Part shown: piece after piece, positions 17,149 through 25,946 of the stretch
Layout of the letters: every line of letters starts with the position of its first letter
How positions within the stretch are numbered: the stretch's first letter is position 1
From: UBA9676 sp963837105
GTDB taxonomy: Bacteria; Actinomycetota; Actinomycetes; Streptosporangiales; Streptosporangiaceae
Assembly (NCBI GenBank): GCA_963837105.1
Contig: CAWIMG010000019.1
Coordinates: 1 to 64,000 of the forward strand
Direction: 5' to 3'
Length of the DNA: 64,000 bases
Program-made: the position numbers and the translations under genes
Notes under the pieces: generated by a model
The model's database searches: none
Seen by the model: only the letters and a program-made list of their open reading frames with translations
What the model was told of the DNA's origin: nothing

Positions 17149-18186
17149 GTGACGGCCACCACCCAGGAGTCCCCCTTCCTGCGGGCCTGCCGCCGCCAGC
17201 CCGTGCCCCACACCCCGGTCTGGTTCATGCGGCAGGCAGGCCGGTCGCTGCCGGAGTACCAGACGGCCCGCAGGCGCAAGTCGATGCTGGCCACCTGCAT
17301 GAACGCGGATCTGATCACCGAGATCACCCTGCAGCCGCTGCGCCGCTACCAGGTGGATGCGGCCATCCTGTTCAGCGACATCGTGGTCCCGCTGCGCGCG
17401 GTGGGAATCGACGTGGACATCAAGCCTGGCGTCGGGCCGGTGATCGGCCACCCCATCCGCGGCCAGGCCGACCTGGCGCGGTTGCGCGGGCTGGTCCCGG
17501 CGGACGTGCCGTACCTGACCGCCGCCATCGGCTCGCTGGTCGCCGAGCTGGGCGGCACCCCGCTGATCGGGTTCGCGGGCGGCCCCTTCACGCTCGCGTC
17601 CTACCTGATCGAGGGTGGCCCGTCGAAGAACCAGGAGCGGACCAAGGCGCTGATGTACGGCGACCCGAAGCTGTGGCACGCGCTGCTGGGCCGGCTCGCC
17701 GACATCACCATCGCGTTCCTGCGGATCCAGGTCGCCGCGGGCGCCTCGGCGGTGCAGCTGTTCGATTCCTGGGTGGGCAGCCTCAGCCCGGACGACTACC
17801 GGTCGGCGGTGCTGCCGCACAGCCGCCGGATCTTCACCGAGCTGGCCGAGCCTGGCGTGCCCCGGATCCACTTCGGGGTCGGCACCGGGGAACTGCTCGG
17901 GCTGATGCGGGAAGCCGGCGCCGAGGTGATCGGCGTGGACTGGCGGGTCAGCCTGGACGAGGCGGTGCGCCGGGTCAACGTCGGCACGGCCCTGCAGGGC
18001 AACCTGGACCCGGCGGTGCTGCTCGCACCGTGGGAGGTGGTCGAGCAGCGGGCGAAGGACGTGCTGTCCCGCGGCCGGACCGCGGAGGGGCACATCTTCA
18101 ACCTCGGGCACGGGGTGCTGCCCGAGACCGACCCCGGGGTACTGGCCCACCTGGCCGACCTGGTGCACGAGCTGTCAGCGGCCTAA
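17149..18186 (+). CDS. hemE: Uroporphyrinogen decarboxylase
   Basis: 345 residues from GTG 17149. It decarboxylates uroporphyrinogen III to coproporphyrinogen III. The signature WFMRQAGRSLPEY (R28, R32) and the LFSDIVVPL aspartate motif are present, with FAGGPFTLASYLIEGG in the middle. The longer frame back to 17008 is rejected because it is Arg/Ala-rich and antisense to the zinc-ribbon leader. hemY and hemQ, its pathway partners, lie 36 kb downstream. Confidence 0.95.
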   Translation: MTATTQESPFLRACRRQPVPHTPVWFMRQAGRSLPEYQTARRRKSMLATCMNADLITEITLQPLRRYQVDAAILFSDIVVPLRAVGIDVDIKPGVGPVIGHPIRGQADLARLRGLVPADVPYLTAAIGSLVAELGGTPLIGFAGGPFTLASYLIEGGPSKNQERTKALMYGDPKLWHALLGRLADITIAFLRIQVAAGASAVQLFDSWVGSLSPDDYRSAVLPHSRRIFTELAEPGVPRIHFGVGTGELLGLMREAGAEVIGVDWRVSLDEAVRRVNVGTALQGNLDPAVLLAPWEVVEQRAKDVLSRGRTAEGHIFNLGHGVLPETDPGVLAHLADLVHELSAA

Positions 18187-18276
18187 GAGGACCCGTAACG
18201 CACAGCCGTTTGGCGGCCGGTAACGTCTGCCCGGGCCGCTTCTGCGCCGGACCCAGCGGACAGGGAGGGGCGGGTC

Positions 18277-19572
18277 ATGGACAAGGCACCGGTGGTGGTG
18301 CGTGATCTGACGGATTCGGTTCAGAATCAGGCGGTGCTGGAGGTGGCGTCCGCGCTGGTGGCGGGCGGTGGGCCGGCGGGGGATGCGGCGGCCGGCCATG
18401 GCCCGGCGGTGGCGGCCGAGGCGGTGGCCGCGGCCCGGTCGCGGCGGCGGCTGGCCGGGCTGGCGGGGCCGGTGCACCTGAGTGTGGTGTGGGCCATGTA
18501 TGGCGAGACGGGCCGGATGGTGCCGCGGGCGGTGCACCCGCATGGGGAGGATTTCGTACGGGCCAAGGTCGCCCAGCTTGACTGGCTGACCGGTGGCCTG
18601 CCCGGCGTCACCTGGAGCATTATCGCCTGCGACGACGGATGCCCGGACCGGCCCTCCAGCGCCGATGTGATGACGGGCATCGCGGCCGCCGAGGGCTACC
18701 CGGGGCAAGGTCACCGCAGCGTGACGGTGCTCAGGCTGGCGGATGTGATCGCGGGTGAGGTCCCGGTGAGCCCCGCCTTTGGCCGGCTGACCTCGACCGG
18801 GCAGTCCCGCAAGGGCGGATCGATCCTGGCCGCGATGGCCGCCGCCGTCCAGACCGGCCCGGTGGCGGCGGATGGCACCGGCCGGCATGTGGTTTGTTAC
18901 ACCGATGCGGATCTGTCCGCGAACCTGGCCCAGCTGGGGTCGCTGGCCGCGGCGGTGGTGGCCGGTGACCAGGTGGCCGGGGCGCTCGGCCAGCGGTACG
19001 GGATCGACGGGGCGGTGCTGGTCCGCCCCGATGGGCCGGTCACCGAGCCGCAGGCCACCGGCGGCAAACCGGACAAGATCATCATCTTGTTCCGCCACTT
19101 CGTCCGTGCCCTGCTCATCCCGGACCTGGCGCACGTGCCCGACACCCAGGCCGGGTTCAAGGCCTTCGACGGGCCCGCGCTCGCCCCCGCTATCGCCCAG
19201 ATGACGTCTTTCAACGAGACTTTCGACGTCGAACTGCTCATCCACCTCGCCCAGCGCTACGGGCCGCAGGCCCTGGCCGTGGAGCCGATCGTCTTCACCG
19301 AGGATTTCGCCGCGACCAACTTCCCCTCCGTTGACCCCGGCCAGCGCCACCTGGCGATGATCTACCAGATCGCCGACCTCTACGACCGGTTCGTCGCACC
19401 GGTCGCCCCCGCTGCCGGCGAAGCGGCCAGCCTGCTCGCCCTGGTCCGGGCCCTCGACCTGGACGGCTATGTGACCTTGATCGATCACCTGCGCGCCGAA
19501 GACCGCGGCGACCCGTCCCTGTTCGGCCGGCGATGGCCCGTGCAGCACCTGCGCGGCATCCTTCACCGCTGA
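18277..19572 (+). CDS. Glycosyltransferase family 2-like protein
   Basis: 431 residues, start supported by GGGAGGGGC 8-16 nt upstream. VVWAMYGETGRM begins a GT-A fold; VCYTDADLSANLAQLGSL supplies a DxD metal motif. PDTQAGFKAFDGPAL and FNETFDVELLIHLAQRYG resemble dolichyl-phosphate-sugar-synthase type GT2 acceptor regions. No membrane segment. The first ~60 residues are Ala/Gly-rich. Probably adds a sugar from a nucleotide donor; the acceptor is unknown. First gene after hemE and of the accessory block. Confidence 0.75.
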   Translation: MDKAPVVVRDLTDSVQNQAVLEVASALVAGGGPAGDAAAGHGPAVAAEAVAAARSRRRLAGLAGPVHLSVVWAMYGETGRMVPRAVHPHGEDFVRAKVAQLDWLTGGLPGVTWSIIACDDGCPDRPSSADVMTGIAAAEGYPGQGHRSVTVLRLADVIAGEVPVSPAFGRLTSTGQSRKGGSILAAMAAAVQTGPVAADGTGRHVVCYTDADLSANLAQLGSLAAAVVAGDQVAGALGQRYGIDGAVLVRPDGPVTEPQATGGKPDKIIILFRHFVRALLIPDLAHVPDTQAGFKAFDGPALAPAIAQMTSFNETFDVELLIHLAQRYGPQALAVEPIVFTEDFAATNFPSVDPGQRHLAMIYQIADLYDRFVAPVAPAAGEAASLLALVRALDLDGYVTLIDHLRAEDRGDPSLFGRRWPVQHLRGILHR

Positions 19573-19726
19573 CACCCGCCTCGCGCATGCGATGTTCTTG
19601 CCTGAATTACGGCTTCAGAATCTCTCCGGTTACCGCGCCAGCGTCCCTGGACTGATTCCCGCAGCCGTGCGATACTAAAGCCTTCATGGGGTATCCCGGA
19701 AATATCCAGTTAGCGGCTATCTGGCC

Positions 19727-20563
19727 GTGAGCGACAGCACGGGGGTTGATGAAATGACAACACCGGCCGGCCCTGCCCAGAGCGCCCCGCTTGCCCTTCA
19801 AGGGCAGCACACCGAAGGCGAAAATGATCCCTGGACGATAAATATCCCTGACCACGCCCAGCGCACGGACTCGCCGCAGTTTGTGGCCGCGAAGAACCTA
19901 GCGAATAAGATCCTGGCGACGCTCGGCCTCGATAGCCAGTTCTACGGTACCGCGGTGATCCAGATGCACCACGGAGGCTCCCTCTGGCTATTCGATAACA
20001 CTGGCTGGTTCATGGTCCAGAATCAGGCGGGGATTGAATGGAGCGCTCAATTCTGTGCGGACCCGAAGAAAGTTGAGCACCTCCGGCTCAACGCGAAGCG
20101 CCTTTACGATGCTTTCCCAGCGACGCTGCCGGAGATGACCCGCCTGGGTTACACGGACGGGGAAGCCATCCTCAGCACGCCGATAACCGATGCCAACGGA
20201 GTTGCCGTATGGGTCGACTCCGTCTTCAATTCCTGCGTCCCGCTCCCGGCGGCACGCCACATTGGGGTGCTGCCCCAGGGGGATGGCCGGCATCACTACC
20301 CCACGCCCATAACGGATATCGATCTTGTTAAGTTCGACGACTTCACCCTGTGGGTCACTGACCCGGCTTCAGGCCAGCAGGCGGCCGTGGTCCCGGTGGC
20401 CGCGCGCGGGGCGAATGTGAACGAAACGCGCCTGGTCTATGCACCCCCGGGAACGGAACTGGACAAGACGCACGCCGCGGCGCACCAGGCCGGGAAGGCC
20501 GTGCAATTCGGCCCGTCGAGCCCGCTGACACAGCAGGCGTACAAGCTCCAGGGTGGTTCCTGA
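19727..20563 (+). CDS. Conserved actinobacterial hypothetical protein (DUF6424-like)
   Basis: 278 residues with lower GC than its neighbours. NDPWTINIPDHAQRTDSP near residue 35 and a Trp-rich segment (LWLFDNTGWFMVQNQ) resemble an uncharacterised actinomycete family that I recall as DUF6424; that label is tentative. No signal peptide or membrane helix. GTG 19727 is the longest start; ATG 19754 (MTTPAGP), preceded by GGGGG, is an alternative. Convergent with the M13 peptidase gene. Function unknown. Confidence 0.6.
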   Translation: MSDSTGVDEMTTPAGPAQSAPLALQGQHTEGENDPWTINIPDHAQRTDSPQFVAAKNLANKILATLGLDSQFYGTAVIQMHHGGSLWLFDNTGWFMVQNQAGIEWSAQFCADPKKVEHLRLNAKRLYDAFPATLPEMTRLGYTDGEAILSTPITDANGVAVWVDSVFNSCVPLPAARHIGVLPQGDGRHHYPTPITDIDLVKFDDFTLWVTDPASGQQAAVVPVAARGANVNETRLVYAPPGTELDKTHAAAHQAGKAVQFGPSSPLTQQAYKLQGGS

Positions 20564-20594
20564 CAGCCGGGGGCTGGGGCAGGCTGGCCGCTGG

Positions 20595-22544
20595 CTACCA
20601 GATGCGGACCCGGGCTGCGGGCTCGAGCCACAGTCCGTCGGTGGCGCCGACATCAAACGCGCCGTAGAACTCGTCGAGGTTGCGCACGATCTGGTTGCAC
20701 CGGAACTCACCGGGGGAATGCGGGTCGATGGCGAGCAGCCGGATGGCTTCCTCGTCCCGGGTCTTCTCCTGCCAGGCACGGGCCCATGACAGGAAGAAAC
20801 GCTGCGCGCCGGTCAGGCCGTCGATGACCGGCGCCTGCCCGCCGTGCAGCGACACCAGGTAGGCCTTCCATGCGATGCCGAGGCCGCCGAGGTCCCCGAT
20901 ATTCTCCCCGATCGTCAGCGCTCCGTTCACATGCTGGTCAGGAGCCTGCTTCGGCGCCAGGCCGTTGTACTGCTCGATCAGCGACCGGGTCCGGGTTTCG
21001 AACGCCTGCCGGTCGGTTGCGCTCCACCAGTCGGTGAGCCTGCCGTCACCGTCGTACTTGGAACCCTGGTCGTCGAAGCCGTGGCCGATCTCGTGGCCGA
21101 TGACCGCGCCGATCGCTCCGTAGTTGGCCGCATCGTCGCGGCCGGGATCGAAGAACGGATCCTTCAAGATCGCCGCCGGGAACACGATCTCGTTCCTGCC
21201 CGGGTTGTAGTAGGCGTTGACGGTCTGGGGGGTCATGAACCACTCGTCGCGGTCGACCGGTTTGCCGATCTTGCTCAATTGGCGGCGGAACTCGAAAGCA
21301 TGAGCGGCCCGCACGTTGGCCATCAGGTCCGCCGGGTCGATCCGCAGGCTGGAGTAGTCCCGCCAGCTGACCGGGTAGCCGATCTTCGGCGTGAACTTCC
21401 CCAGCTTGTCCAGGGCCCGGCGGCGGGTCTCCGGCCCCATCCATTCGAGCTTCTCGATGCTCTGGCGGTAGGCCGCCAGGAGGTTGGCCACCAGGACATC
21501 CATCCGCTCCCTGGCCCCAGCTGGGAAGTGCCGGCCGACGTAGGCCCGGCCGACCGCTTCCCCCATCGCCCACTCAACCAGCGAGACGCCCCGCTTCCAG
21601 CGCTCACGCAACTGGGGGGTGCCGCTCAGGGTGTGGCCGTAGAAGCCGAAATTCTCCTGGACGAACGCCTCGGACAGGTACCCGGCAGCGCTGTGGATCA
21701 CCTGCCAGCACAGCCAGTCCCGCCACGCCGGAAGGTGGTCGTCGGTGAGCAGCGAGGCCAGCCCGGTGCTGAAGCTCGGCTGGCGGAGCACGATCTCGTC
21801 GAAGGCGCCAGCGGGCGGATCCATGGCCGCCAGCCACCCGCGCAGATCCGGCCCCTCAGACAGCATGCCGGCCCAGGTGAGCAGGTTGTAAGTCTTCTCG
21901 CGGTCGCGGCTCGCGACCTTATCCCAGTGGTGCCCAGCCACCGCCGTCTCCAGCGCGAACACCCGGCTGGCCGCCCGGCCGGCGTCCGGCAACCCGGCCA
22001 GCTCGAACATGCGCCGCACATGACCGGCGAACGCGTCCCGGACACCGGCGAACCGTTCCTGGCGGTAGTAGCTCTCGTCCGGCAGCGAGAGCGCCGCCTG
22101 CTCGAAAAACACCAGGTAACGCTCGGGATTACCGGGGTCGGTGTCGACAAACAGCCGGTACAGGCCCCCGATTCCCACTCGCTCCAGCCGCCCGAGCGTC
22201 TCCAGCAGCTCCGGGATGGAACTGACCGCCTGGGCAGCCGCAAGCGCCTGGCTGATGGGCTGCGAGCCGAGCTGCTCTGCCCGGCCCGCGTCCATGAAAC
22301 TGGCGTACAGGTCGCCGAGCCTCCGTTCCTCGCTACCTTCTGGTGCCGACGCGGCCTCTGCCACGATTTCGCGTACCGCGTTCTCGGCCTCTTCCGCCAG
22401 AATCCGGAACGCGCCGTCGCGCGCCCGGTCCGCGGGGATCTCGGCCCGCGCCAGCCACCGGCCGTTGACGTGCCGGAACAGGTCGTCTTGCGGGCGGATG
22501 CAGGGATCGAGCTCGTCGATGGGGATACCGGATGGGAGCGTCAT
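20595..22544 (-). CDS. M13 family zinc metallopeptidase (neprilysin/PepO-like)
   Basis: 649 residues from ATG 22544. The zinc site is H484-E485-I-G-H488 (VIGHEIGHGFDDQG) with the third ligand E547 in GENIGDLGG. The M13 NAYYNPGRNEIVFPA substrate strand and the C-terminal RCNQIVRNLDEFYGAFDV are present. The N-terminus (DELDPCIRPQDDLFRHVNGRW) has no signal peptide, so a cytosolic oligopeptidase is likely. The start is supported by TACGCT 7 nt upstream; an in-frame extension to 23006 is antisense to the aldolase gene and rejected. Confidence 0.93.
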   Translation of the reverse strand: MTLPSGIPIDELDPCIRPQDDLFRHVNGRWLARAEIPADRARDGAFRILAEEAENAVREIVAEAASAPEGSEERRLGDLYASFMDAGRAEQLGSQPISQALAAAQAVSSIPELLETLGRLERVGIGGLYRLFVDTDPGNPERYLVFFEQAALSLPDESYYRQERFAGVRDAFAGHVRRMFELAGLPDAGRAASRVFALETAVAGHHWDKVASRDREKTYNLLTWAGMLSEGPDLRGWLAAMDPPAGAFDEIVLRQPSFSTGLASLLTDDHLPAWRDWLCWQVIHSAAGYLSEAFVQENFGFYGHTLSGTPQLRERWKRGVSLVEWAMGEAVGRAYVGRHFPAGARERMDVLVANLLAAYRQSIEKLEWMGPETRRRALDKLGKFTPKIGYPVSWRDYSSLRIDPADLMANVRAAHAFEFRRQLSKIGKPVDRDEWFMTPQTVNAYYNPGRNEIVFPAAILKDPFFDPGRDDAANYGAIGAVIGHEIGHGFDDQGSKYDGDGRLTDWWSATDRQAFETRTRSLIEQYNGLAPKQAPDQHVNGALTIGENIGDLGGLGIAWKAYLVSLHGGQAPVIDGLTGAQRFFLSWARAWQEKTRDEEAIRLLAIDPHSPGEFRCNQIVRNLDEFYGAFDVGATDGLWLEPAARVRIW

Positions 22545-22551
22545 GCGCTCC

Positions 22552-22557
22552 AGCGTA
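22552..22557 (-). promoter_or_regulatory. -10 box for the M13 peptidase
   Basis: TACGCT on the minus strand, 7 nt before ATG 22544. It forms a divergent leaderless pair with the site at 22651. Confidence 0.5.
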
Positions 22558-22650
22558 GGACCAGCGGCGGAGCCCTCCGGGTTCAGAGGCCATCTGAGCG
22601 GGATGGGCCGTGGAACAGTTCCCGGCCGGTTTGCCCGCGCACTCGCGATA

Positions 22651-22656
22651 GATAAT
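22651..22656 (+). promoter_or_regulatory. -10 box for the threonine-aldolase-like gene
   Basis: GATAAT in the AT-rich GATAGATAATGAGGG, 5 nt before ATG 22662. The 117 bp between this gene and the M13 peptidase gene hold both divergent promoters. Confidence 0.5.
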
Positions 22657-22661
22657 GAGGG

Positions 22662-23750
22662 ATGCCCGCTACCGGGGAGATGCCCGCTGCCGAGCAGGCT
22701 GGGCTCCGCGCTCGCTGTTCGGTCTTCCTGACCGGCCATGGGCAGGTCACGGCGGCCGACCTGCTGGCCAGCATCCCCGCTGACACCGTCACCGACCGTT
22801 ACGGCGATGGCGGGGTTGTCTGCGAACTGGAGGCGGAGATCGCCGGGCTGCTGGGCAAGCCAGCGGCGGTGTTCCTGCCCAGCGGGACGATGGCCCAGCA
22901 GAGCGTGCTGCGGGTGCACGCGGACCGGCGGCAGCGCACGACGGTCATCTTCCACCCCATGTGCCACCTGGACCGGCACGAGGGCGGGGCCTACCAGCGC
23001 CTGCACGACCTGACCGGGCGCCCGGCCGGCGACCTGGACCGGCTGATGACCATCGCCGACCTGACAGCCATCGGCGAGTCACCCGCGGCGCTGCTGATCG
23101 AGCTGCCACAGCGTGATCTTGGTGGCCAGCAGCCGGCCTGGGAGGATCTGCTGGCCCAGGTCGAGTGGGCCCGCGGCCAGGGAGCCGCCGCCCATCTTGA
23201 CGGTGCCCGGCTGTGGGAGTCAGCGGCCGGGTACGGCAGGCCGCCTGCCGAGATCGCGGCGCTGTTCGACACCGTGTACGTGTCGTTCTACAAGGGCATC
23301 GGCGCGCTGCCGGGCTGCTGTGTGGCCGGCCCCGCCAGCATCATCGCCGAGGTGCGGGAGTGGCGGAAGCGCATGGGCGGCACACTGTTCGGCCTGTGGC
23401 CGAACGCCGCATCGGCGCTGACCTGCCTGCGGCGCCGGCTGCCGCTGATGCCCGCCTATCTCAGCCACGCCCGCGCCATCGCGGCCGCCCTCAGCGGTGC
23501 CACCGGTGTGCGGGTCGTGCCCGATCCGCCGCAGGTGCCGATGATGCACCTCCTGCTGGACACAACGCGGGACAAGTTCGCCGCGGCCGCCCGCCATCTG
23601 GCCACCGAGCGGGGGATCTGGGCCTGGCCGGAAGCCATGGCCACCATCGACCCTGGCATCCAGCGGGTGGAACTGTCCGTCGGCGACGCCACCTGCACGC
23701 TGGAGCCGGAGCAGGTCCGCGCCATCATCGCCACCCTGACCGGACGCTAG
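22662..23750 (+). CDS. Threonine-aldolase/beta-eliminating lyase family PLP enzyme
   Basis: 362 residues, fold-type I PLP enzyme. The PLP lysine is K211 in VSFYKGIGALPG. AAVFLPSGTMAQQ binds the phosphate, and AHLDGARLWESA holds the cofactor-pairing Asp. The family cleaves L-threonine or L-allo-threonine to glycine and acetaldehyde or eliminates beta-substituents; the exact substrate is not readable. Leaderless start. Convergent with the protease gene at 23783. Confidence 0.85.
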   Translation: MPATGEMPAAEQAGLRARCSVFLTGHGQVTAADLLASIPADTVTDRYGDGGVVCELEAEIAGLLGKPAAVFLPSGTMAQQSVLRVHADRRQRTTVIFHPMCHLDRHEGGAYQRLHDLTGRPAGDLDRLMTIADLTAIGESPAALLIELPQRDLGGQQPAWEDLLAQVEWARGQGAAAHLDGARLWESAAGYGRPPAEIAALFDTVYVSFYKGIGALPGCCVAGPASIIAEVREWRKRMGGTLFGLWPNAASALTCLRRRLPLMPAYLSHARAIAAALSGATGVRVVPDPPQVPMMHLLLDTTRDKFAAAARHLATERGIWAWPEAMATIDPGIQRVELSVGDATCTLEPEQVRAIIATLTGR

Positions 23751-23782
23751 CGCGCCTGCTCATCCCAGCGGTATGCCGGCTG

Positions 23783-24562
23783 CTAGCCGGATTTGGGCAG
23801 CTGGGTGAGGTCGCTCATCAAGGCGGCGAGGTTGAACCCCTCGGGCGACCTTCCGGAGCTTTCGATGAAGTCCGCGCTCACGACGGCGTAGGACTCGTCT
23901 GCGTAGGCGTTGTAAAAGCCCCAGCTCATCGATTTCAGGCCACCCCAGGTCACGACCCACAGCTGCTCAGCGTCGTACCCGACCGCCGGGATGCAGTGCC
24001 CGTTGTGCGGGTCCGGGGCGGCATTTCCGACGGGACCGCCCGGCGGCACCACCCACGGGATGGTCAGCCAGTCCCCGCCCTGGGCGACAGCGAAGTCTGG
24101 GAGCGCGACGCCGAGGTAGATTCCGCCCAGCAGGTAGATGGCACTTTGTGCTTGCGACTGGTTCTGCAGTTGGAGGCTGGTAAAGGCCTGAACCTTGTGC
24201 TGGCCCAGCCCGGTCGCACGCCAGTACTTGAGGACAGTGAGCATGTTGCAGCCCTCGTCGGGGGGAGGCGGCGTGCCGACGAAGTGCTCGTAAAAGGTCA
24301 GGACCGCCGCGGGTGGGACGGTCACTTCGGTCGCGGCGTTGGCGGTCCAGTTCTGGATCATATGGCCAGCCGCGGCACAGGTGCAGTCGCCGTACTGGTC
24401 GTTGTAGTACATCGGCCAGGTAGGGACCTTCTGGTAATAGGCGACCGAAGCGGGCGGTGCTGGCAACGCGGGCGTCAGGTAGTCGCCAAAGCGGAAGGTC
24501 CGGTCATCGACGACCGGCGGGTGCTTGCCAAGCCTGTAGGGTCCGGGCACGGCGGCCTCCAT
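23783..24562 (-). CDS. Papain-like cysteine protease-fold protein
   Basis: 259 residues. YNDQYGDCTCAAAGHMIQNW gives a candidate catalytic Cys (C60 or C62) before a helix; NGHCIPAVGYD supplies H189, and WVVTWGGLKSMSWGF (~202-216) resembles the trailing strand that carries the Asn/Asp in papain-fold enzymes. This order (Cys ... His-x6-Y/D ... W-G) is that of the C1/C39 clan. No signal peptide. It starts 6 nt after the stop of the membrane-protein gene 24569-25168, so the two are very likely one operon. Function and target unknown. Confidence 0.6.
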   Translation of the reverse strand: MEAAVPGPYRLGKHPPVVDDRTFRFGDYLTPALPAPPASVAYYQKVPTWPMYYNDQYGDCTCAAAGHMIQNWTANAATEVTVPPAAVLTFYEHFVGTPPPPDEGCNMLTVLKYWRATGLGQHKVQAFTSLQLQNQSQAQSAIYLLGGIYLGVALPDFAVAQGGDWLTIPWVVPPGGPVGNAAPDPHNGHCIPAVGYDAEQLWVVTWGGLKSMSWGFYNAYADESYAVVSADFIESSGRSPEGFNLAALMSDLTQLPKSG

Positions 24563-24568
24563 TTCAGG

Positions 24569-25168
24569 TCAGATTGGTGTCAAAGGCACGTTAGCAACGT
24601 GGCCCGATCGTAAGACTCGTCGCCGCGCGTGGATAGCGCAGGTTGTATCGCCGGGTCTGGCCGGGAGCTTGCATCGGCTGCCTTTGGCGGTGGTTGCGCT
24701 GCAGCGGTGGGGGAGAGGGCGGGATTCTGCTGGCTCGCGGGGTTCGGGACCGGCCCGTTGGCTGGCATCAGCCGGCCGGGCTGCCGCCGCGGGTTCCGGT
24801 TTCCCGGCGGGCGGGTCCGCGTCGGCTGCCCAGGAGGTGACCTGTTCCCGCATCCGCTCCGACCATGCCGTAATGAGCGCCAGCTGGTCTTCCAGCCAGT
24901 CGCCTTCGCTGGCGGGCCGCGCGGCCGGGACCGGCGGCGGCTGAGCGTCCTTCTGCATTAGCGGGGCAGGCGGCGCTTGCCCGGTCGGCTGCGCTTGCTC
25001 GGTCGGCTGCCCAGCCGGCTGCGCTTGCCCGGTCGGCTGCCCAGCCGGCTGCCCCAGCAGGTCTGCGATCAGCGTCTCGTCCGCCGCAGGCCGGCGGCGT
25101 GCCCGGCGCGCGAGCATCACCAGCCCGCCAGACAAGGCGAGCAGCAGCCCCGTGATCAGCCACACCAT
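24569..25168 (-). CDS. Membrane-anchored protein with Pro/Gln repeat linker and Cys3-His motif
   Basis: 199 residues. One N-terminal transmembrane helix (~2-20) is followed by Arg residues, suggesting the rest is cytoplasmic. Next comes a GQPTGQAQPAGQPTEQAQ-type repeat linker (41-67) and a helical segment (~88-115). The C-terminal motif is C156-x9-C166-x10-C177-x2-H180, of the kind seen in short C..TxxGxxC...CxxH zinc-binding modules (DUF5763-like). Upstream partner of the papain-like protein. No function known. Confidence 0.6.
   Translation of the reverse strand: MVWLITGLLLALSGGLVMLARRARRRPAADETLIADLLGQPAGQPTGQAQPAGQPTEQAQPTGQAPPAPLMQKDAQPPPVPAARPASEGDWLEDQLALITAWSERMREQVTSWAADADPPAGKPEPAAAARPADASQRAGPEPREPAESRPLPHRCSATTAKGSRCKLPARPGDTTCAIHARRRVLRSGHVANVPLTPI
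24964..25056. repeat. Short tandem repeats coding the Pro/Gln linker
   Basis: Units built on CTTGCCCGGTCGGCTGCGC recur about every 30-42 bp, three times, encoding GQAQPAGQPT-type repeats of the membrane-anchored protein. In-frame, so length can vary without breaking the gene. Confidence 0.6.
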
Positions 25169-25364
25169 GTGCGTCCCTTACCCGGTCAGACCGCCCCCAT
25201 CCAGTACCACCGGCGATCCCCGACCTGCGGTGACATGCCCCTCTCAGATGATGTACCCACCACGCAGAGTCACTCTCCGCCGGCGCCGCTTGGCCGGCGG
25301 CTGAGACGGGCCGGAGCCGTCTTGCTAATCTGACCAGCCGGGAGCGGGAAATACAGGGGAGCGC

Positions 25365-25946
25365 ATGGCTGAGTATCACTTCGTCAGCACATGGCAGATC
25401 CAGGCGCCGATAGAGCAGGTGTGGGACGAGATCTCCCACTCCGAGCGCTGGCCGGACTGGTGGAAGTACGTCGTCGGCGTGGAGGAGCTGGAGCCGGGCG
25501 ATGCCGACGGGGTCGGCAAGCGTCAGCGCCTGCTATTCCGGACGCGGCTGCCGTACACACTCGGCTTCGACGTGCGCGTCACCCACGTGCAGCCGCCGTC
25601 GGAGCTGGCGGCTGAGGCCACCGGAGAGCTGACCGGCACCGGCCGCTGGACGCTCACCCCGGCCGATGGCGGCACGCTGGTCCGCTACTACTGGGACATC
25701 CGCACCACCAAGCGCTGGATGAACCTGCTGGCGCCGGTTGCCCGGCCGGCGTTCAAGTGGAATCACGACGAGCTGATGCGCGAGGGGGGCGAGAGCCTGG
25801 CCCGCCGCCTTGGCGGGGACCTGGTGCTGCCCGGCACGCCGGTGCGGCCGCGTCCGCCGGTGAGAGCCGCATCGTGGGCCGTCTTGGCTGCCGCACTGGT
25901 GGCATTGGGCGTGTGGGCACTGCGGAGGCGCACCTCGTCACGGTGA
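25365..25946 (+). CDS. SRPBCC (START-like) domain protein with C-terminal membrane helix
   Basis: 193 residues. Residues ~1-145 form a polyketide-cyclase/SRPBCC fold: an N-terminal YHFVSTWQIQAPIEQVWDEI strand-helix, then SERWPDWWKYV and a GTGRWTLTPADGGTLVRYYW strand pair. A transmembrane helix (~168-186) followed by RRRTSSR anchors it, lipid-binding domain in the cytoplasm. ATG follows AGGGGAG by 4 nt. The 3' end overlaps the convergent methyltransferase gene by 9 bp. Ligand unknown. Confidence 0.8.
   Translation: MAEYHFVSTWQIQAPIEQVWDEISHSERWPDWWKYVVGVEELEPGDADGVGKRQRLLFRTRLPYTLGFDVRVTHVQPPSELAAEATGELTGTGRWTLTPADGGTLVRYYWDIRTTKRWMNLLAPVARPAFKWNHDELMREGGESLARRLGGDLVLPGTPVRPRPPVRAASWAVLAAALVALGVWALRRRTSSR

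Noticed and set aside
20844..22655. 603-codon frame antisense to the M13 peptidase
   Set aside because: No similarity; the M13 zinc motifs are on the other strand.
23213..24613. 466-codon + frame across the aldolase end and protease gene
   Set aside because: Translation is His/Arg/Gly-rich and lies opposite or out of frame with two recognisable genes.
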